From: Maribacter arcticus
Lineage (GTDB): Bacteria > Bacteroidota > Bacteroidia > Flavobacteriales > Flavobacteriaceae
Length of the DNA: 64,000 nucleotides
Reading direction: 5' to 3'
NCBI RefSeq assembly: GCF_900167935.1
Contig: NZ_FUYL01000006.1
Coordinates: forward strand, 239,159 to 303,158
How positions within the stretch are numbered: the stretch's first letter is position 1; each line of letters begins with the position of its first letter. The notes beneath the pieces are model-generated. The model was not told the DNA's origin. It did no database searches and saw only the letters and a list, made by a program, of their open reading frames with translations. This document shows, piece by piece, positions 1 to 9,091 of this stretch. A program made the translations under genes and the position numbers.

Positions 1-1508
1 ACTTATGATCCTTGCATTTGTTAGTGCAGGAATCATGACGATGGAAAATGCCATTGGGGTTATACTAGGTTCTAATATAGGCACAACAGTTACAGCATGG
101 ATTTGTTGCAACCCTTGGGTTTAAGGTTAGTATAGAGAGCTTTGCACTGCCATTGATAGCAAGTGGTGGTCTTGGTCTTATTTTTCTTGGTAATTCTGAA
201 AAATACGCCAACATAATCAAGCTAGTTGTTGGCTTTGGTTTTCTTTTCATGGGTCTTGACTATATGAAAGTGAGCATGGAAGTTTTTACAAGTACCCTGG
301 ATATCAATTCGATACCTGATTACGGAATTTTATTTTATCTAGTGATTGGAATATTACTTACTACGATAATGCAGTCCAGTTCTGCGACTATAGCGATAGT
401 TCTTACCGCCCTGAATTTGGAAATATTAAGCTTCAATTCTGCGGTAGCCATGGTTATAGCTCCAAGTAAGATGTCGGCACTACAGCCACCATCTTACTTG
501 GAGCTATAGGTGCCGTTCAAGTGAAAAAAAGAGTGGCGTTCAGTCATTTCGTGTTCAATCTGGTAACAGCATTGGTTGCACTTCTGGCAATGCCTGTTCT
601 AGTATATATTGTACTTCAGCTTGTGGATATTAAAAATGATGCCGTTATAGGTTTGGCTTTGTTCCATACTATTTTTAACCTTTTAGGAGTCTTGATATTT
701 ATCCCTTTTATCCCTGTTTTAGCTAGGGTACTGATTAAAATATTTCTAGATATAAAAACGGAGGTCACTTTATTCGTCAACAATACTACCACTGATATTG
801 CGGAAGCGGCCATTTCTGACATGAAAAAAGAGACGCTTCATTTGGTCAGCAAAGTACTTCCCTTTAACCTGAGCGTCTTACGCATTGATGAAAAAATCGT
901 CTTTTCGTAATATGACTATAGTGGACCAGAAATAAAGCAAACCAAGGTATCAGGGTAGGATATGTATGATAACCTGAAATTATTACAGGCCGAGATTTTT
1001 ACTTTCTCGGCAGGCATACAATCCAACGAACTATCTGAGACCGAATCACGGGACCTTAATCGTCATCTGCACGGGGCAAGAATGTCTTTGCATTCTGCAA
1101 AAAACATTAAAAGATGTTAAGCATAATTTCGACGAATTCGAGAATTCCGATAGTATTTTTTTGAATGACCAATATACAAATTTCAGAAAACGTTTGATGG
1201 AAACCTATCTAAAGATAGATAAGCTAATTATAGAGGACCCGAAAAAGGATAAAACAAAGTCCATCCTAAAGATATTGAAAAACCTCAAAGATGATGACCA
1301 ATATTTTCTAAGGTTAACTACGCAGGCAGTAAGCAGTAAGCAGTTACAGGATATGGAGGTGTCAACGGCAATTATCGTAAATTTGGCATTCCTTCAATCA
1401 TCTAAGCAGATATTATTGGCCATTCGCGAATTAGTGTTGAGCAATGAAGAAACTCAACAGTTTGAAGACGTTCAGGATATTAGTGATGAATTGAGTGAAA
1501 ATGAGTGA
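1..1508 (+). pseudogene. Decayed Na/phosphate cotransporter (NptA / PF02690 type, with PhoU-like C-terminus)
   Basis: The fragments together read as one Na/Pi cotransporter whose 5' end lies outside the window. The first repeat carries GSNIGTTVTAW (about 70-102) and the second carries QSSSATIAIVLTAL (about 370-410). A soluble helical tail (962-1508) resembles the PhoU-like domain of the family. The frame is broken at least three times. There is an extra T near 102-104, a 5-base net insertion inside the palindrome at 455-508, and an extra A near 1108-1112. Two in-frame stops lie at 908-910 and 956-958, and both could derive from CAA/CAG codons. Multiple independent lesions argue for real decay rather than one sequencing error. 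No intact membrane transporter can be made from it. Confidence 0.8.
455..508. repeat. Perfect 19-bp inverted repeat created inside the Na/Pi pseudogene
   Basis: Arms 455-473 and 490-508 are exact reverse complements around a 16-nt loop. The right arm is the normal coding sequence (ILLGAIG). The left arm replaces the four codons expected to read GSN-V/I before GTT. Seventeen bases stand where twelve are expected, and this gives exactly the +2 frame shift seen downstream. Confidence 0.85.
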
Positions 1509-1578
1509 ATAATTTAAAGAAATTAATATCCAAAGAACTTGGATAAATTATAAACGAAAATTGTAATAATCTATACCC

Positions 1579-2109
1579 ATGAAAACAACATTGACTAATT
1601 TCGTTTTAATTATCTACACGTTCTGTTTGGCATCGTGTACCGATAAAGATGGACAGACTGAAAAGGAGGGTTTAACACAAGAAGAAAATATTGTGCACGA
1701 CAATAGTATTGGCTTTGACTACCTCATTCAAGAAGAAGTATTTGTGCCCATTTACTCGGAAATCTACACCAAAAAGAGAGAATATTTCTTTCATTTAACT
1801 GCGACCTTAAGTATCAGGAATACCAGTAAAGTAGATACTCTTTTTGTCAAAAATGTAGACTATTACAACACCAATGGGGAATTTATTCGTAGCTATCTTA
1901 AAAGGCCTGTTTATGTAAAGCCTTTTGGGACATTGGAATATGTTATTGCTGAAAAAGATTCATTGGGTGGTAGCGGGGCCAATTTCCACTTGGTTTGGGG
2001 ATCTAATAAACCTATAAAACCTTTTATACAAGGAGTTATGATAGGAATATTTAACCAACAGGCTTTTGCCTTTACCACACTAGGGGTTACAATTTCTACC
2101 AAAGAATAG
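1579..2109 (+). CDS. DUF3124 lipoprotein
   Basis: 176 aa. A short hydrophobic leader ends in a lipobox-like LASC (Cys about residue 20), so the mature protein is probably lipid-anchored at the envelope. The body has the DUF3124 pattern: NVDYYNTNGEFIRSYL, then KPFGTLEYVIAEKDS and GGSGANFHLVWG around residues 90-145. The family has no known biochemical function. It follows the decayed Na/Pi gene after 70 bp on the same strand. No TGAY-N4-RTCA operator is visible upstream. Confidence 0.75.
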   Translation: MKTTLTNFVLIIYTFCLASCTDKDGQTEKEGLTQEENIVHDNSIGFDYLIQEEVFVPIYSEIYTKKREYFFHLTATLSIRNTSKVDTLFVKNVDYYNTNGEFIRSYLKRPVYVKPFGTLEYVIAEKDSLGGSGANFHLVWGSNKPIKPFIQGVMIGIFNQQAFAFTTLGVTISTKE

Positions 2110-2266
2110 TTGATTTTTATTGGAGGATGGTTGAATGGTTTTTCTTGAGGTGTACATAAGTTTTAAAAAACCAATCTTCACTAAAAAAGTAGAAAATTGA
2201 TGTTAAATATTGATGCGGATAGCTGAATAATGTTTTCCTTTAGTAAGCCCCTTGAATATCAGAATT

Positions 2267-2959
2267 ATGAAAACGATACCTACTTTTGGTAGCAAGCTTA
2301 GAAAAAATATTGTCACTTTGCCAGAGGTCATAGACCAATGTAGCGGCATTCGTATTTTTGGCCAACTATTGAAATCATTTTTGTTTTCTACTGATGTGGC
2401 AATAATCCGAAATACCAATGCGAATGCGATTATTGCGGTTTATCCTTTTACTCCACAGCCTTTGATTTCCCATTCTTTGATCTTGGCTGCTGACAAACCT
2501 ATTTTTTGCGGTGTCGGTGGAGGAATTGCCACAGGTCTTAGATCTATAGAACTTGCTATTGATGCCGAATTTCAAGGCGCATTAGGGGTGGTACTCAATC
2601 GGCCTACCCCTAATGATCTGATTCAAAAGCTTAAGGAGAAAGTTGATATTCCTGTAATTGTTACGGTGGTATCTGAAAACGATGATTTTGAAGGTAGGAT
2701 TGCTGCTGGTGTAGATATATTCAATGTGTCTGGTGCCGACAAGACCGCTCACATCGTAAAGAAGATTAGGGATATCGACAATGCTGTGGCTATTTTGGCA
2801 ACAGGGGGTAAGAGTGATGAAACCATCGTGCGCGTAATTGAAGCGGGTGCCAATGCTATCTCCTATACGCCTCCAACTTGCGGAGAGTTGTTCAAGGTAA
2901 TAATGGATCAATACAGGAATGAAACAAAGCATCCGTCCCCGAACAAGGCAAAAGAGTGA
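2267..2959 (+). CDS. TIM-barrel protein of unknown substrate (often labelled hydrolase)
   Basis: About 230 aa. Runs such as FCGVGGGIATG, FQGALGVVLN, IPVIVTVVSEN, AGVDIFNVSGA, AILATGGKSDET and EAGANAISYTPPT look like successive beta-alpha units of a ribulose-phosphate-binding-type barrel, with a phosphate-site glycine motif near the end. I recall similar proteins being annotated only as hydrolase, so I give no reaction. An in-frame Met lies 15 bases upstream at 2252. I chose 2267 because MKTIPTFGSK begins the conserved part. It is a single gene between the lipoprotein and a decayed gene. Confidence 0.6.
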   Translation: MKTIPTFGSKLRKNIVTLPEVIDQCSGIRIFGQLLKSFLFSTDVAIIRNTNANAIIAVYPFTPQPLISHSLILAADKPIFCGVGGGIATGLRSIELAIDAEFQGALGVVLNRPTPNDLIQKLKEKVDIPVIVTVVSENDDFEGRIAAGVDIFNVSGADKTAHIVKKIRDIDNAVAILATGGKSDETIVRVIEAGANAISYTPPTCGELFKVIMDQYRNETKHPSPNKAKE

Positions 2960-2985
2960 AATATTACGTTTAGTATCAAATAAGT

Positions 2986-3027
2986 GATTTGTGTCATTTC
3001 ATCCAGCAGTAACTTCAGATATCTTTG
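2986..3027 (+). promoter_or_regulatory. Crp/Fnr-type operator plus -7 element upstream of the 3057 gene
   Basis: TGATTTGTGTCA at 2986-2997 fits TGAY-N4-RTCA. TATCTTTG at 3020-3027 is a perfect Bacteroidota -7 element whose centre lies 32 bp downstream of the operator centre. The start codon follows at 3057. Confidence 0.65.
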
Positions 3028-3056
3028 GTGCCTTATCAAACAAAGCATTCTAAACT

Positions 3057-3401
3057 ATGAGCACTTCGGATAATTTACGGGACTTACAATCTAAGATTGT
3101 AGAAATGACCGCCATGATAGAAACTGATTATCCAGAACTTTATGGGTTTCAATAAGATGATACTATCACCCTTCCTACCTCGGATAACCCGCAAATGAAT
3201 GAAGATGCCCTACTACAATATCTAGATAGCTTATCGCAGTTGGTAAAACAATATTTGAAGACAAGGGCAATTCAGCATTGATGAGAAGAATCTTTGGTTA
3301 GAATTTAAACACGACATCAATAAATCTAAAACCGCTTTTGAAAAATTTTGAAGATTATTGCAGAATACCTCTTCCCAGAGAACGAGCCTAAAACTATCTA
3401 A
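3057..3401 (+). pseudogene. Interrupted small conserved flavobacterial gene
   Basis: The first frame starts MSTSDNLRDLQSKIVEMTAM and stops at TAA 3153-3155. It then continues in frame as DDTITLPTSDNPQMNEDALL through LDSLSQLVKQYLK to TGA 3279-3281. Another frame carries DEKNLWLEFKHDINKSKTAF, and a third ends ...AEYLFPENEPKTI (stop 3399-3401). The pieces look like one or two small helical proteins broken by a stop and frameshifts. Function is unknown. It keeps an apparently intact operator and promoter (2986-3027), which suggests it once belonged to the Usp regulon. Confidence 0.6.
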
Positions 3402-3421
3402 ATAACAAAAAAGCTCTAACC

Positions 3422-3637
3422 ATGATAAAATCCTTTGTTTCAAGACCAAATCCTCAGGTGGCTACAGAGCTTGTATATAAAGAAATAGAGCATATGAAAA
3501 GTCTCAACTACAAAATAAAAAAAATCTCAAGAGCGAAATGTCGTTATTTCAATCCGCTTAGCAATACAAGAGAGCTGCATTTTACTTTTACTATATGGTT
3601 CGAAGAGGTAGTAGTTCCACACAAACCAGAGCAATAA
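3422..3637 (+). CDS. Small hypothetical protein
   Basis: 71 aa, basic, starts MIKSFVSRPNPQVATELVYK. It has no signal peptide or membrane segment and no motif I recognise. It lies 20 bp after the interrupted gene on the same strand and converges on the Usp gene ending at 3680. It could be co-transcribed from the promoter at 3020. Its compact, fully open frame between decayed neighbours makes it a plausible gene, but only context supports it. Confidence 0.5.
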   Translation: MIKSFVSRPNPQVATELVYKEIEHMKSLNYKIKKISRAKCRYFNPLSNTRELHFTFTIWFEEVVVPHKPEQ

Positions 3638-3679
3638 AACCTTCGTAAATCTAATTGCTACGCTTTTTTATCAGGTTTT

Positions 3680-4501
3680 CTATGGAAAAATAAGTAAAGG
3701 GACCTGAGTATGGTAGACCATTTTTTTGATTATGCTTTTGTGAAAAAGGCGGTCGGTAAAATTTCTTTTTCTTTCGACCAAGGCCAGAAGGTCAGTGTTT
3801 GATTCTTTCAATAAAATTTCTAACCGTTCCTCTATCTTATCCCAGTATAAAAACTTGTAGTCCAATCTACCGTAGCTGACTGTTTTAGATACCTCATCCC
3901 TTAAGTTGTCGGCGTAATGTTTTTCCTCCTCATTCTTGTATGCGGTTTCCGTTACATGTACCACATCAATAGAGGCTTTATAATGTTTTGCGAGTTTTAC
4001 TAGAAAATTTATGTTTTCGGTATCTTTCTCTTCATAATCTGTTGCGAAGATCATTTTTTCAAAACCTTTATAAGACACTTTTTCAGGAATTGTCATTACA
4101 GGAAAATCTGTTTTCTTGATAACCTTATAGGTGTTGCTACCAAAAACCTTGTTTTCCACAGATCCTGCACCTGTTGTTCCCATTACCACTAAACAGGGCT
4201 TCTTTTCGTTGAGATATTTAGGCAGCCAAGACAGGGTGTCGCCTTGTAATACCTCTGTACCACAATCAATTCCACTCTTTTCAATGTTTGATTTTAATCT
4301 GAACAAACGGTTTTGGGCTTTTATTTCCAGTTCTTTTATTTCTTCCAAAACACGAAGCGGATTTTCTTCTGATTTTAGAATACCACTAGCATCAACGAAA
4401 TGTACAATTTGAATTTTACATTTCAAGGCAGTGGCCATGGCTATTGCATAGGGCATAGCGTTTTCTGCGCAGGTCGAAAAATCAGTCGGGTAGATGATCA
4501 T
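3680..4501 (-). CDS. Tandem-domain universal stress protein (Usp)
   Basis: Cytoplasmic protein of about 273 aa with two UspA domains. Domain 1 begins MIIYPTDFSTCAENAM and ends with the nucleotide-binding pattern G-x2-G-x9-G-S/T (VVMGTTGAGSVENKVFGSNT). Domain 2 keeps the fold (FATDYEEKD) but its final loop is degenerate (KRNFTDRLFHKS). I chose 4501 because paralogues begin at this point and GGAG lies about 7 bases upstream. Further in-frame Mets exist at 4513 and 4540. It is the distal gene of a two-gene unit behind the 4574-4999 gene, with the operator at 5051. It diverges most from the other Usp copies here. Confidence 0.88.
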   Translation of the reverse strand: MIIYPTDFSTCAENAMPYAIAMATALKCKIQIVHFVDASGILKSEENPLRVLEEIKELEIKAQNRLFRLKSNIEKSGIDCGTEVLQGDTLSWLPKYLNEKKPCLVVMGTTGAGSVENKVFGSNTYKVIKKTDFPVMTIPEKVSYKGFEKMIFATDYEEKDTENINFLVKLAKHYKASIDVVHVTETAYKNEEEKHYADNLRDEVSKTVSYGRLDYKFLYWDKIEERLEILLKESNTDLLALVERKRNFTDRLFHKSIIKKMVYHTQVPLLIFP

Positions 4502-4573
4502 TTTAGGCTCCATTCTATTATTTTTAAGTATGCTAGACACATATAGATTAATAATTTAACCGTGCTAGCTGTG

Positions 4574-4999
4574 TTAGTCTTTTAGTTTTCTATTTTTAAG
4601 GATATTTGTTGTATAGTCGTTAATTTCAAATTTCAAATCTTTAAAGATTTCAGAACAATCCACCACCTGTGCCTTTAAAACTTCATGTTTTTGACTTAGC
4701 TGAAGATTGAACTCACAGTCCAATACTTCCAATATGCCTCCCAGTTTGTTTTCGTGCTTTGAAATACTGTTTCTTACCTCTAATTTGATAGCTTTTAACT
4801 TCTTTAAACGTTCTTGGTAGTCTTGCACCCGTTCAAAATGATCGGGAGTATTGGGTTGGTACAGATAGGAATTCATTAATCGCTCTAAAAAAACCATCTC
4901 ATCGTCAACGAATTGCAAGGTGGACTTCCAGTGCTGGCAATCCCAATGCCACTTCTCTAGTTGTAGTTGATGTTCCGATTTTGTTTGGCCAGTGCCCAT
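4574..4999 (-). CDS. Hypothetical coiled-coil protein
   Basis: 141 aa, highly charged and almost entirely helical (EHQLQLEKWHWDCQHWKS, then DHFERVQDYQERLKKLKAIK). It has no signal peptide or membrane segment, and I recognise no family. It is the first gene of a unit with the Usp at 3680-4501 and lies directly behind the operator/promoter at 5020-5062, whose operator starts 52 bp upstream of the ATG. That makes it a likely regulon member. It may be a partner or adaptor of the stress proteins, but only position suggests this. Confidence 0.65.
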   Translation of the reverse strand: MGTGQTKSEHQLQLEKWHWDCQHWKSTLQFVDDEMVFLERLMNSYLYQPNTPDHFERVQDYQERLKKLKAIKLEVRNSISKHENKLGGILEVLDCEFNLQLSQKHEVLKAQVVDCSEIFKDLKFEINDYTTNILKNRKLKD

Positions 5000-5019
5000 G
5001 GTAAATTACGCTGTTTGAC

Positions 5020-5062
5020 CCAAGATATGATTAATGAAGAAAATCGGACATGATAAAAATCA
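5020..5062 (-). promoter_or_regulatory. Crp/Fnr-type operator plus -7 element
   Basis: TGATAAAAATCA at 5051-5062. On the minus strand TATCTTGG (5020-5027) matches TAnnTTTG in all but one base. The centres are 33 bp apart. It faces the 4999-to-3680 unit. Confidence 0.7.
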
Positions 5063-5075
5063 TCAGGAGGTATTT

Positions 5076-6446
5076 TTAAACAACGACCTCAATAACTTCA
5101 TGAAGTTTGGGAATATGAACACTCCAACCAAATGTGTCTTTTATTTTTACCCTAAAAGCATCTAAGGCCGTAGGCTCACCATGAATTAGAAATACTTTCT
5201 CAGGAACGTTTTTGATATTCCGCATCCAATCTATCAGTTCCGCTTGGTCTGCATGGGCAGAAAGACTTTCTAAATGAACAATTTTAGCCTTTACGGGATA
5301 GTACTTACCAAACAATTTAAGTTCGTGGGCTCCATCCAGCAATTGTCTTCCCCTTGTACCTTCTGCCATAAAACCTACCAATAAGACCGTTGTTGACACA
5401 ACATCGATTAACTGCTTTAAATAGGTTAATACTCTACCACCCGTTACCATACCACTACCAGCAATGACTATCTTGGGTCTTGGATCGTCTATGGTTTTCC
5501 AAGTGTCTTTGTAAGAGCTTATAATTGTTATATGGTCACACATCTCATGATACTCTTTCATGGGGAGTTTATGCCATTCTGGAAAACGCTCAAAGACTGA
5601 TAATACATTGTTGCCCATGGGGCTGTCCACAAAAATTGGAATATTGGGAATGCGGTTCTTTTTGTACAATTTCCACAATTGGTACATTAATGATTGCAAT
5701 CGTTCTACGGCAAATGAAGGGATAATTAGATTTCCCCTTTCACGGATGGTTTTATTAACAAGATCAACCAGAATTTGTTCCACATTTTCGTCAGGATGTA
5801 ACTTATTCCCATAGGTGCTTTCAATAAAAAGATAATCCGCCCATTTTGGTCTTTCGGGTGGGGGCAATAAAAAATCCTCTTTTCTTCCTATGTCTCCTGA
5901 AAACAAGAATATTTTTCCAAAAATATCCAATTCGATAAAGGTCGCTCCTATGATATGCCCGTTATAATTGAACCTGAATTTTATGTTATCCGATAGCGAT
6001 ATCCAAATGTTTTTTTCTTCAAACTTGAACAAATCAATTGCTCTTTCTACTTCTTCTACGTTATAAAAAGGCAATGCAGGCTTATGCTTACTGTATTCTT
6101 CGTCGTTCGCTTTTTTAGCCTCCTCTTCGTGTATCTTGGCACTATCGAGTAGAATAATCTTTGTTATGGCGAGTGTGGGGGCAGTACCTACTATGCTTCC
6201 CTTAAACCCTTCTTTTACCAATCGGGGTAAATATCCCGTATGATCCAAATGACCATGGGTTAACAAAACCACATCAATTTTAGATACATCAATGGGCAAA
6301 GGTGTCCAATTGAGATTCCGTAATTCTTTTAAACCCTGGAACATGCCGCAGTCAACTAAAATATTTTGCTCGGGCGTTTCTAAGTAAAACTTGGAACCAG
6401 TTACCTCACCAGAGGCACCTAAAAAATGAATCTTAACTTTTTTCAT
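5076..6446 (-). CDS. MBL-fold beta-CASP RNase-like metallohydrolase
   Basis: 456 aa, cytoplasmic. The metal site motif THGHLDH is at about residues 63-69. SGDIG (about residues 184-188) and STYGN (about 210) follow, then a beta-CASP domain with AGSGMVTGGR. A C-terminal SAHADQAELIDW and FLIHGEP complete the RNA-metabolising metallo-beta-lactamase pattern (CPSF73/RNase J-like class). It probably cleaves RNA; the substrate is unknown. It is the last gene of a four-gene minus-strand unit (Usp, MscS, ATP-cone nuclease, this gene), 6 bp after the preceding gene. It starts MKKVKIHFLGASGEVTGSK. Confidence 0.85.
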   Translation of the reverse strand: MKKVKIHFLGASGEVTGSKFYLETPEQNILVDCGMFQGLKELRNLNWTPLPIDVSKIDVVLLTHGHLDHTGYLPRLVKEGFKGSIVGTAPTLAITKIILLDSAKIHEEEAKKANDEEYSKHKPALPFYNVEEVERAIDLFKFEEKNIWISLSDNIKFRFNYNGHIIGATFIELDIFGKIFLFSGDIGRKEDFLLPPPERPKWADYLFIESTYGNKLHPDENVEQILVDLVNKTIRERGNLIIPSFAVERLQSLMYQLWKLYKKNRIPNIPIFVDSPMGNNVLSVFERFPEWHKLPMKEYHEMCDHITIISSYKDTWKTIDDPRPKIVIAGSGMVTGGRVLTYLKQLIDVVSTTVLLVGFMAEGTRGRQLLDGAHELKLFGKYYPVKAKIVHLESLSAHADQAELIDWMRNIKNVPEKVFLIHGEPTALDAFRVKIKDTFGWSVHIPKLHEVIEVVV

Positions 6447-6452
6447 AAATAC

Positions 6453-7286
6453 TTAGCAGTTGCAAAGAAGCCTTACTTCTTCCATTATCTTTTTTTTTCG
6501 GTTTTCCGCAATTCCCAGATGATCCAAGAAAAAGGAATCTTTCAATAGTTGTTGGCATAACACCACATCTCTGCTCAATAGAAATTGCTTTTCCCTATTG
6601 GTTAGCATAGTTGATACGGTTATCGGATATAGTCCCAACCTGTCGATTCTGTCCCTAAGCCCATTGCCCTCAGGAAAATCCCAACATAGTAAATGCAAAT
6701 CGGCACATTTTCCATATTTTCTAGCATCTTCGGTAAAACGGGTGTTGGTCACTACCCAACCTTTGTCCATTTCTTTTGTATTCTCCTTCTTGGTTTTCCA
6801 ATGGGCTTTTACATCTTGGTAACGGGAATGGATATACAGAGGTACTTTAACGTCACAGTTTCGACCTTCTTCATTATGAAATTTGCATTCCACAATAGTT
6901 ACCTGTCCATTTTTTTCAGCGAAAACATCAATTTCATGTGTAACACAAATACCCTGCATAATTTTACCTACTTCGGTCTTGTACCCTGAATATTCGAGAA
7001 TTGCGCTAACAAATTTTTCAAATGGAAAACCTGTAGGACCTAACTCGTAAATCGCCTTTTTCAATTTGTATTTGGATGCAAATACTGGCTCATTTTTCTT
7101 CAGTATGGCAAAAGCACGATTGTATATTTCTTTGGAGGTAATACCTTGATACAATTCATCACGCACGCGATCCAATATTCGTTTAATTAATTGGTCATTG
7201 GCTCCACTACGTTTTAAAGATCCGCGTAATTTGCTAACGGAAAACTGTACTTTTTCTCCAGAGGATTTAATAACTTCCATATTCAT
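6453..7286 (-). CDS. ATP-cone domain protein with Mrr-like restriction endonuclease domain
   Basis: 277 aa. Residues about 3-90 read as an ATP-cone (VIKSSGEKVQFSVSKLRGSL), the nucleotide-sensing domain known from ribonucleotide reductases and NrdR. Residues about 95-215 hold a PD-(D/E)XK nuclease core of the Mrr type: HEIDVFAEKNGQVTIVECKF contains the D...E-x-K signature. The tail is unassigned. The fusion suggests a DNA-cleaving enzyme gated by ATP/dATP, but no target is evident. It sits 12 bp after MscS and 6 bp before the beta-CASP gene, so it is translated within the stress operon and lacks a methyltransferase partner. Confidence 0.8.
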   Translation of the reverse strand: MNMEVIKSSGEKVQFSVSKLRGSLKRSGANDQLIKRILDRVRDELYQGITSKEIYNRAFAILKKNEPVFASKYKLKKAIYELGPTGFPFEKFVSAILEYSGYKTEVGKIMQGICVTHEIDVFAEKNGQVTIVECKFHNEEGRNCDVKVPLYIHSRYQDVKAHWKTKKENTKEMDKGWVVTNTRFTEDARKYGKCADLHLLCWDFPEGNGLRDRIDRLGLYPITVSTMLTNREKQFLLSRDVVLCQQLLKDSFFLDHLGIAENRKKKIMEEVRLLCNC

Positions 7287-7298
7287 TATTTAGAAATA

Positions 7299-8198
7299 CT
7301 ATTGTTTGATACGCACATCCATTTCTGGAATTTTAAGCAATTGTAGTGTTGTAGAGGCAAGTGTTACTTTTTCGCTACTTTGTGAAATCGCTTTTTCTAT
7401 GTTCTCGAAAAGTTGATGTTTTGTAAGTCGTCTTAGCTTGTAGTCGGTTATGTATCTGAGGTTCAATTCTACCCAATTATCGGTCAAACGAATGGCGATG
7501 CTGGGGTCTAATTTGGCATTTTCGAGAAAGTAACGGTCTACCAACTCTTCCCATTTTGCTTTGGAATTTTTGGTATAGTCAGCGAGCAGCTCATTTGCCT
7601 GATCTAGCACAATTTTTTTTGCCAGTTCGAGATCTGAGCCGTAAGCTATGGGAATATTGAGTTCGTCCCAAACGAACGGGAAATCCATAGAATAGTTTTT
7701 GATAGGGCCTTTAAAAACAAAAGCATTACTGATTTTGACAATTCTGCCAGAATAGTTATCTGTGCTTACCCATTCCCCCATTTCCATAAGGGTAGTGAAC
7801 ATATTGTTGATGTCTATTACATCTCCTTTAATAGCATTGATTTCTATTCGATCCCCAGGTTTATAAACCCTGAACATAAGAATGTAAAATGACCCAGCGA
7901 TACTTAAAATCAATTCCTGCAACGTAAAAGCGATACCCGCAGTAAAAAGACCTAGAATGATGGTATAGTTCTTTAGACTATCAAATGTAAAGGACAAAAC
8001 AACAAGGAGAATTATAAAAAAGTACCCAACAACATCAATGGTCTTTTGTGCCCGGTATGCAATGCCCGTATTATCAATACGTCTTTTAACCAACTTTCTG
8101 AGAAAGCCCATGCCGACAATGATAACGACTACCCAGAGCAGTAGTGTGGCCAGCTTGATAACAATTGGCTCCTTAAAGAGTTCTAATACTTCTTGCAT
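7299..8198 (-). CDS. Small mechanosensitive channel, MscS family
   Basis: 299 aa. Three hydrophobic segments (about residues 14-34, 49-70, 74-110) are followed by the soluble vestibule (PGDRIEINAIKGDVIDIN). TM3 has the glycine/alanine-rich pattern ILGLFTAGIAFTLQELILS typical of the pore helix. The family releases solutes through the inner membrane under hypo-osmotic stress. It lies 21 bp behind the Usp gene and shares its promoter at 9092. The start at 8198 gives a short cytoplasmic or periplasmic N-terminus before TM1. Confidence 0.88.
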   Translation of the reverse strand: MQEVLELFKEPIVIKLATLLLWVVVIIVGMGFLRKLVKRRIDNTGIAYRAQKTIDVVGYFFIILLVVLSFTFDSLKNYTIILGLFTAGIAFTLQELILSIAGSFYILMFRVYKPGDRIEINAIKGDVIDINNMFTTLMEMGEWVSTDNYSGRIVKISNAFVFKGPIKNYSMDFPFVWDELNIPIAYGSDLELAKKIVLDQANELLADYTKNSKAKWEELVDRYFLENAKLDPSIAIRLTDNWVELNLRYITDYKLRRLTKHQLFENIEKAISQSSEKVTLASTTLQLLKIPEMDVRIKQ

Positions 8199-8219
8199 TC
8201 AAAACAAATTATTAATTCA

Positions 8220-9068
8220 TTATTCTATGTCTTTCAATACCAAAATGGGGATTTCCGAATAGAAACCTAACTCCTTTACCAGCGGATTGGAGAGAATACT
8301 ACCAAAGAACATATGTTTTTTGTTCATAAAAGCGACCATGCCACTTTCCCTACTTTGGATAAAGGTGTCAATGCCTTTTTGTACCTTAACATTAGTCATG
8401 GTATGAAAACTGTGACCTACATCATCTAACATATGATCCAATAGCACTTTATTGTTTTCTTGTGTCTTACTTAGTTTAGAACTCTCCATGACATGCAGTA
8501 CGCGAATGGCCGACTTATGGTTCTTGGCAATATCCAAGAGGACTTGAATTTCTTTTCTTTTAAAACTAGCCTTAAAGTCCGTGGGGAAAACGATTTCTTT
8601 AGGTGGCGTAAATCGAACGTTTTCAGGTATAGCTAAAACCGGACATTCTGTTACCTTTTCCATAATATTTACGGTATGTGTTCCAAAAACCGTTGACCTT
8701 GTGCCCCCAGCACCTTTGGTACCCATAATGACAATGTCGATATCTTTTTTATCAATGATGTTCTTTAACCCATACAGAATGGAATTGAATTGTGAAATTG
8801 TATGAAAGGTATGTTTCGGGTTTTTTTCACGTAGGTTCAAAATTTCTATTTGTTTTTCCAAACCATCCAAAGAATATTTTTTGGCAGCATCATAATCAAC
8901 ATCTCCAGGTTCTGGTACCATTAAGCTTTTAGTAGAGTACCCTTTCACTTGAAAGACGTTCAATAAATAAAACTCACATTTTTCCTTTTCGTGCATATCC
9001 AAAGCATACCGAATTGCGTTTAGGGCATTATTGGAAAAATCGGTGGGCAACAAAATTCTCTTGTCCAT
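8220..9068 (-). CDS. Tandem-domain universal stress protein
   Basis: 282 aa. Domain 1 starts MDKRILLPTDFSNNALNAI and has the ATP loop VIMGTKGAGGTRSTVFGTHT. Domain 2 (from FPTDFKASFKRKE) ends in a degenerate loop. The stretch HSFHTMTNVKVQKGIDTF groups it with the Usp genes at 33307 and 37054 in the other array. It is the first gene of the unit Usp - MscS - ATP-cone nuclease - beta-CASP protein, directly behind the operator at 9123. Confidence 0.92.
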   Translation of the reverse strand: MDKRILLPTDFSNNALNAIRYALDMHEKEKCEFYLLNVFQVKGYSTKSLMVPEPGDVDYDAAKKYSLDGLEKQIEILNLREKNPKHTFHTISQFNSILYGLKNIIDKKDIDIVIMGTKGAGGTRSTVFGTHTVNIMEKVTECPVLAIPENVRFTPPKEIVFPTDFKASFKRKEIQVLLDIAKNHKSAIRVLHVMESSKLSKTQENNKVLLDHMLDDVGHSFHTMTNVKVQKGIDTFIQSRESGMVAFMNKKHMFFGSILSNPLVKELGFYSEIPILVLKDIE

Positions 9069-9091
9069 GATGTATTTTTAGGTTTATAAGG

